DNA of 8,901 bases. Source: Deltaproteobacteria bacterium. Its GTDB lineage: Bacteria; Desulfobacterota; Syntrophia; Syntrophales; UBA2185. Under the pieces are notes generated by a model that was given only the letters and a program-made list of their open reading frames with translations, was not told the DNA's origin and ran no database searches. Positions 5,973 through 8,901 of this stretch are shown here, in pieces. The stretch covers positions 1 through 8,901 of the forward strand of contig JAPLJQ010000545.1 in the NCBI GenBank assembly GCA_026388495.1, read 5' to 3'. Both the position numbers and the translations under genes were made by a program. The first letter of the stretch is position 1; each line of letters opens with the position of its first letter.

Positions 5973-6737
5973 ATGGATTACGGTCGATTCAGGAAAGAGT
6001 GTCTCGGCGTATACGCCGTCTGGTGGCGGGAGATCAAGGTCTTCCAGCGCGAAAAAAGCCGCGTGGTGTCCAGCATCGTCCAGCCCCTCATGTGGCTCTT
6101 CCTCTTCGGCAACGCCATGGGAGCCAGCCTTGATGTCAACGGGGTCAACTACCGGGACTATATATACCCCGGGATACTCTCCATGTCGGTGCTCTTCGGA
6201 TCCGTCTTTTTCGGTCTCTATATTGTATGGGACAGGAAGCTGGACGTCCTCAAGGCCGTGCTGGTGGCCCCGGTATCGCGCATCAGCATATTCCTCGGCA
6301 AGGTTCTCGGTGGCTGCACCGACGTCACCCTTCAGGTACTGATACTCTTCCTGTTCTCTTTCCTGTTCTCCTCCATCAACCCCTGGGGCATCCCCCTGGC
6401 ATTACTCATATTGTTCATAACGTCGATAGCAATGGTTTCAATGGGCCTGGCCATCGGCTCCTTCCTTGAGAGTCTGGAGGGTTTCCAGGTCATCTCGACA
6501 TTCGTTGTTTTCCCACTCTTCTTCCTGTCCGGCGCCCTTTTTCCTGTTGATGACCGTCTTCCCGGCTGGCTGCAGGAATTGGTGAGGCTGAATCCCCTAA
6601 CCTATACCGTTGATGGGGTCAGGGGCGCCCTGCTGGGCCTAAACACCTTCCCTCTCTATGTTGATCTCGGCGTCATCACTGTCTTCGCCGTACTGATGAT
6701 ACTGGCAGGGAGCGCTCTGTTCAGCCGGATGAAGTGA
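5973..6737 (+). CDS. ABC-2 type exporter permease, DrrB/NodJ-like
   Basis: A 254-residue inner-membrane protein, the membrane partner of the ATPase just upstream. About six hydrophobic segments can be read: roughly 31-50, 63-84, 108-133, 139-163, 169-190 and 230-249. The N-terminal amphipathic stretch with REIKVFQREKSR (19-30) is the coupling-helix region of ABC-2 permeases. The block FFLSGALFPVDD (183-194) followed by LNPLTYTVDGVRGAL (206-220) is the family signature. Length is normal for the single-permease DrrB/NodJ class, which acts as a homodimer. The ATG lies 4 nt after the ATPase stop, suggesting translational coupling; no strong ribosome site of its own is seen. Substrate unknown. No accessory outer-membrane or periplasmic component is nearby, although the cupin gene starts 151 bp downstream. 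Confidence 0.93.
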   Translation: MDYGRFRKECLGVYAVWWREIKVFQREKSRVVSSIVQPLMWLFLFGNAMGASLDVNGVNYRDYIYPGILSMSVLFGSVFFGLYIVWDRKLDVLKAVLVAPVSRISIFLGKVLGGCTDVTLQVLILFLFSFLFSSINPWGIPLALLILFITSIAMVSMGLAIGSFLESLEGFQVISTFVVFPLFFLSGALFPVDDRLPGWLQELVRLNPLTYTVDGVRGALLGLNTFPLYVDLGVITVFAVLMILAGSALFSRMK

Positions 6738-6821
6738 TTCCCCGACCATCCTGTTTCTATCCCGCAGGCGCTTTACCTGTCGGCAGATACGCATCGAGGT
6801 CGTGATGAGAAGACTTATGGA

Positions 6822-6850
6822 TTGACAGATTCCTTAACAGATGTTTCAAT
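6822..6850 (+). promoter_or_regulatory. Possible promoter of the cupin/nitroreductase operon
   Basis: TTGACA (6822-6827) is perfect, followed by a 17-nt spacer and TTCAAT (6845-6850), which matches the -10 consensus at four of six positions. It lies within the 151-bp gap between the ABC permease and the cupin, 38 nt before the chosen cupin start. The rest of the gap shows no recognisable terminator or repeat. Confidence 0.5.
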
Positions 6851-6888
6851 GCAATGGTTTAAGATCAATGAATGAGGAAGGAAACTTT

Positions 6889-7353
6889 ATGAAAAAGGAA
6901 GGTACGTACGCAAGATATATGGCGGTTCTGTGGGTTTTGTGTCTTATGCTTGTCTCATGGCCTGCATTGGCGGATGACTATGACACAGGCGTCAAGGCAA
7001 ACGTGTTGGTAAAATCGGCGACGGCAAGCAACGGTCAGAAAGTGGCATACCCCCATACACAAAATGCCGAGGTGACAGCCATGATCGTTGATATCGCTCC
7101 CGGCAGGGAAACAGGCTGGCATCTTCATCCCGTGCCGGTGTATGCCTATGTCATCGCGGGAAAACTGGCCGTGGAACTCGAGGACGGAAGGCGATATGAA
7201 TTCAGCAATGGCCAGGCGATCATCGAAGCGGTGAATACCCCTCACAACGGCATCAACATCGGCAACGTGCCCGTGACGCTCATCGTCTTTTACACCGGTG
7301 TACGGGGCATGCCCATTGTGAAGAAAATTGAAGAGAAAAGATCAAAGAGATAG
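6889..7353 (+). CDS. Secreted single-domain cupin protein
   Basis: A 154-residue cupin. Residues 1-28 form a signal peptide: basic start, hydrophobic core VLWVLCLMLVSW, and an ALA cleavage site at 26-28, so it should act in the periplasm. Cupin motif 1 is GRETGWHLHPVPVYAYVIAG (72-91), with metal-ligand positions His78 and His80 but Val84 where Glu is usual. Motif 2 (GQAIIEAVNTPHNGIN, 108-123) keeps His119 and Asn123. A three-His metal site is therefore likely. The start at 6889 was preferred to the upstream in-frame ATG at 6841 because GAGGAAGG (6874-6881) lies 7 nt before it and the signal peptide then begins cleanly. Secreted cupin_2 proteins of this size are common, mostly uncharacterised, and not safely assigned a reaction. 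It leads a probable four-gene operon. Confidence 0.88.
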   Translation: MKKEGTYARYMAVLWVLCLMLVSWPALADDYDTGVKANVLVKSATASNGQKVAYPHTQNAEVTAMIVDIAPGRETGWHLHPVPVYAYVIAGKLAVELEDGRRYEFSNGQAIIEAVNTPHNGINIGNVPVTLIVFYTGVRGMPIVKKIEEKRSKR

Positions 7354-7413
7354 ACGCCCATGCGGTCTGATTCTGGACAAACTGACAAGAAAGGTCAAGG
7401 GACATTGAACAAT

Positions 7414-7623
7414 ATGGAAAAAGTGGTTTTTTGCGAGATGTGTAAAGCCGTGCGGGCCTTTACCCGTTGTCTGGGGTGTGGCATCGCCCTGTGTGAAAAC
7501 TGTGCCTGCGATGTGGTAAAAACGTCCGGCCATGACCATGTCTGGTCGATCTCTTACTGCCCGCTGTGCATAATCGATCCCGCAGTGAACCCGGATGCAG
7601 AACCTGTAAAAGGGAAGGCATAA
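7414..7623 (+). CDS. Small cysteine/histidine-rich zinc-finger-like protein
   Basis: A 69-residue protein starting MEKVVFCEMC. Metal-ligand pairs are spread over the first 52 residues: Cys7/Cys10, Cys19/Cys22, Cys27/Cys30 (plus Cys32), His40/His42 and Cys49/Cys52. Four CxxC pairs plus HxH give enough ligands for two zinc ions in a cross-braced or B-box-like fold. I do not recognise a named family. The reading frame is open back to an ATG at 7360, but the extra 18 residues are polar and low in motif content. The ATG at 7414 begins where the ordered part begins and has AAGGGA (7397-7402) upstream, though at a long 11-nt spacing, so the start is uncertain. The stop directly abuts the ATG of the ferredoxin-nitroreductase gene, which argues for co-translation and perhaps a shared function as metal-binding or adaptor partner. 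Confidence 0.75.
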   Translation: MEKVVFCEMCKAVRAFTRCLGCGIALCENCACDVVKTSGHDHVWSISYCPLCIIDPAVNPDAEPVKGKA

Positions 7624-8538
7624 ATGGATCGAACCGTATCAACCGTCATTGACGGAGAAACATGTATCGGATGCGGGCTCTGCGTAAAGGTCTGTCCATC
7701 CCGAACCATTTCCATGCAGGATAAAAGGGCGGTTGTATCGGGAGACAGGTCTTTATCCTGCGGGCATTGCGCAGCCGTGTGTCCTGTAGACGCGATCAGG
7801 GTGTCCGCCATTGACGACGATACATCAGAGTTCTCAACCTTCCGGGCGGATAAGAACTGGCTGCCCCACGGAGAATTCGATACGGTTCAACTGGTCAGAC
7901 TCATGGGATCGAGGCGTTCCTGCCGCAATTTCAAAGACAGACCGCTCGATCATGCCATCCTGGACGATCTGGTTAAAATCGGGGTTACGGCGCCTTCCGC
8001 TACAAACAGCCAGTTATGGACATTTACCGTATTGCCGTCACGGAAGGCGGTTCTGGCCATGGGAGGACATATCGCCCGTTTCTTCAAAAAACTGAACCGG
8101 TTATCCGAGAAACGATTCGTGCGAATGTTTTTAAACCTCGTCGGCAAGGAAAACCTGGAGCGATATTACCGTGAATATCACGACTCTGTCGAGGAAGCGC
8201 TCTCTGAATGGGATAAAGGGGGCACTGACATGCTGTTTCATGGGGCGACAGCGGCCATCGTCATCGGGTCGAAGCGTGGCGCCAGTTGTCCGAGAGAGGA
8301 TGCCCTGCTGGCTGCGCAGAACATCCTCCTTGCGGCTCACAGCCTGGGGCTTGGCAGTTGCCTCATCGGGTTTGCCGTGGAGGCCATGAAAGGAGATCCC
8401 GGCATCAAAATAACCCTGGGGATTCCGGATGATGAACAGGTTTACGCCGTCATTGCCTTAGGCTATCCTGACGAGACATACCGCCGGATTCCCGGCAGAA
8501 AGGCCTATACAAGGCGTTACTCCGAGGGAGGAATCTGA
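7624..8538 (+). CDS. Ferredoxin-nitroreductase fusion protein
   Basis: A 304-residue cytoplasmic flavoprotein. Residues 8-60 are a ferredoxin domain. Its first motif is complete (CIGCGLCVKVCP; Cys14, 17, 20, 24). The second reads S-xx-C-xx-C-xxx-CP (Ser43, Cys46, 49, 53), so one cluster ligand is a Ser. Residues about 90-284 are a nitroreductase (FMN-binding) domain: MGSRRSCRNFKDRPL (94-108) carries the phosphate-binding arginines, APSATNSQLW (123-132) is the next FMN-contact region, and HSLGLGSCLIG (239-249) and LGIPDD (265-270) complete the family pattern. Such fusions presumably pass electrons from reduced ferredoxin partners through the clusters to FMN and then to a nitro, quinone or enone-like substrate. 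The true substrate is unknown. AAGGGAAGG just before the ATG is a good ribosome site inside the preceding gene's end. Confidence 0.93.
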   Translation: MDRTVSTVIDGETCIGCGLCVKVCPSRTISMQDKRAVVSGDRSLSCGHCAAVCPVDAIRVSAIDDDTSEFSTFRADKNWLPHGEFDTVQLVRLMGSRRSCRNFKDRPLDHAILDDLVKIGVTAPSATNSQLWTFTVLPSRKAVLAMGGHIARFFKKLNRLSEKRFVRMFLNLVGKENLERYYREYHDSVEEALSEWDKGGTDMLFHGATAAIVIGSKRGASCPREDALLAAQNILLAAHSLGLGSCLIGFAVEAMKGDPGIKITLGIPDDEQVYAVIALGYPDETYRRIPGRKAYTRRYSEGGI

Positions 8539-8541
8539 CAT

Positions 8542-8901
8542 ATGCCACTTACGAAAGAGCAGCTCATCGCTGAACTGGACAGTGCTCACCGTCGTATTGC
8601 CGAACTTGAAAAATCTGAGAAGAAACATCTGGCGACACAAGAAACCTGTCATGCCCTGGTCGATCACTCCCTCCAGGGTCTGTTGATTTTGCAGGAAGGG
8701 AGGATTGTATTTGCCAACCGGCGCTTTTCCGAGATGAGCGGTTACACCGTTGAAGAACTCCTGAACGCCTCGCCGGAGGAACTGGAAGCGGGCATCCATC
8801 CCGAAGAAAGAGACCTCGTATGGGGGCATAACCGGGCACGCCTCGAAGGCAAGCCGGTTCCCGGCTGCTACGAGTATCGCGCACTGCGGACGGACGGAGA
8901 A
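8542..8901 (+). CDS. PAS-domain sensor protein, N-terminal part (cut by window edge)
   Basis: The frame from ATG 8542 is open for 120 codons to the edge. GGGAGG (8526-8531) lies 10 nt upstream, and the start is 3 nt after the nitroreductase stop. Residues 4-30 (TKEQLIAELDSAHRRIAELE then KSEKKH) have heptad-like spacing and look like a coiled coil. A PAS domain follows from about residue 39: LVDHSLQGLLILQEGRIVFA, then NRRFSEMSGYTVEELL, and IHPEERD. Proteins of this kind are usually multi-PAS histidine kinases, GGDEF proteins or sigma-54 activators. The output domain lies outside the window, so the class cannot be given. Its placement suggests that it senses redox state or a small ligand in connection with the upstream redox genes, which is inference. 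Confidence 0.88.
   Translation, partial: MPLTKEQLIAELDSAHRRIAELEKSEKKHLATQETCHALVDHSLQGLLILQEGRIVFANRRFSEMSGYTVEELLNASPEELEAGIHPEERDLVWGHNRARLEGKPVPGCYEYRALRTDGE

Noticed and set aside
5438..5974. 178-codon open frame on the minus strand
   Set aside because: Antisense shadow of the ABC ATPase; rich in His and Arg in the manner of reversed GC-rich coding sequence.
6738..6821. Terminator after the ABC permease
   Set aside because: No stem of useful length followed by a T-run could be found by eye.
8458..8884. Two minus-strand open frames (8458-8829 and 8564-8884) at the right edge
   Set aside because: They overlap the nitroreductase end and the PAS gene, which has a good ribosome site and a clear PAS motif on the plus strand.

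Overview
The window looks like chromosomal DNA from an anaerobic, Gram-negative, deltaproteobacteria-like organism (Syntrophales/Desulfo-type). This is an inference from several signs. The biotin synthase has the cysteine pattern of obligate anaerobes. The biotin genes sit beside fatty-acid-synthesis-like genes, an arrangement I recall from Desulfovibrio-type genomes. A two-cluster ferredoxin is fused to a nitroreductase, and there is a PAS sensor at the right edge. No rRNA, tRNA, CRISPR array, transposase or phage gene was seen.

Region 1 (1-4887) is a biotin locus. On the minus strand, reading from 3714 leftwards, are birA (biotin-protein ligase with a repressor helix-turn-helix), a 238-bp gap filled by a palindromic repeat element, bioA, a short FabZ-like hot-dog protein and a FabG-like SDR reductase. 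The last three are tightly packed (9-nt gap, then a 4-nt ATGA overlap), and the cluster probably continues off the left edge. bioB is transcribed the other way. Between birA and bioB lies a perfect 12-bp inverted repeat that fits the BirA operator. Each half-site contains a TTGACA -35 box, one for each divergent promoter. BirA charged with biotinyl-AMP would therefore shut off birA and bioB together. The FabZ/FabG-like pair probably helps make the pimeloyl precursor, BioA makes 7,8-diaminopelargonate and BioB closes the thiophane ring. bioF, bioD, bioC and bioH are not in the window.

Region 2 (4888-6737) is a two-gene ABC exporter of the DrrA/DrrB type, with its own good promoter-like sequence. 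Its text appears richer in G+C than the biotin genes.

Region 3 (6738-8901) is a likely operon on the plus strand: a secreted single-domain cupin, a small cysteine/histidine-rich zinc-binding-type protein, a ferredoxin-nitroreductase fusion, and the start of a PAS-domain sensor protein cut by the window edge. Gene spacing is 0-60 nt. A redox or xenobiotic-response job is plausible, but no substrate can be named.

Most noteworthy are: the FabZ-like protein whose catalytic acid position is His; the SDR partner with a degraded nucleotide-binding motif; a BioB with the predicted ligand set of the type II (4Fe-5S) enzymes; the mirror-symmetric birA/bioB control region with a nearly leaderless birA; and a ferredoxin domain with one cluster cysteine replaced by serine.
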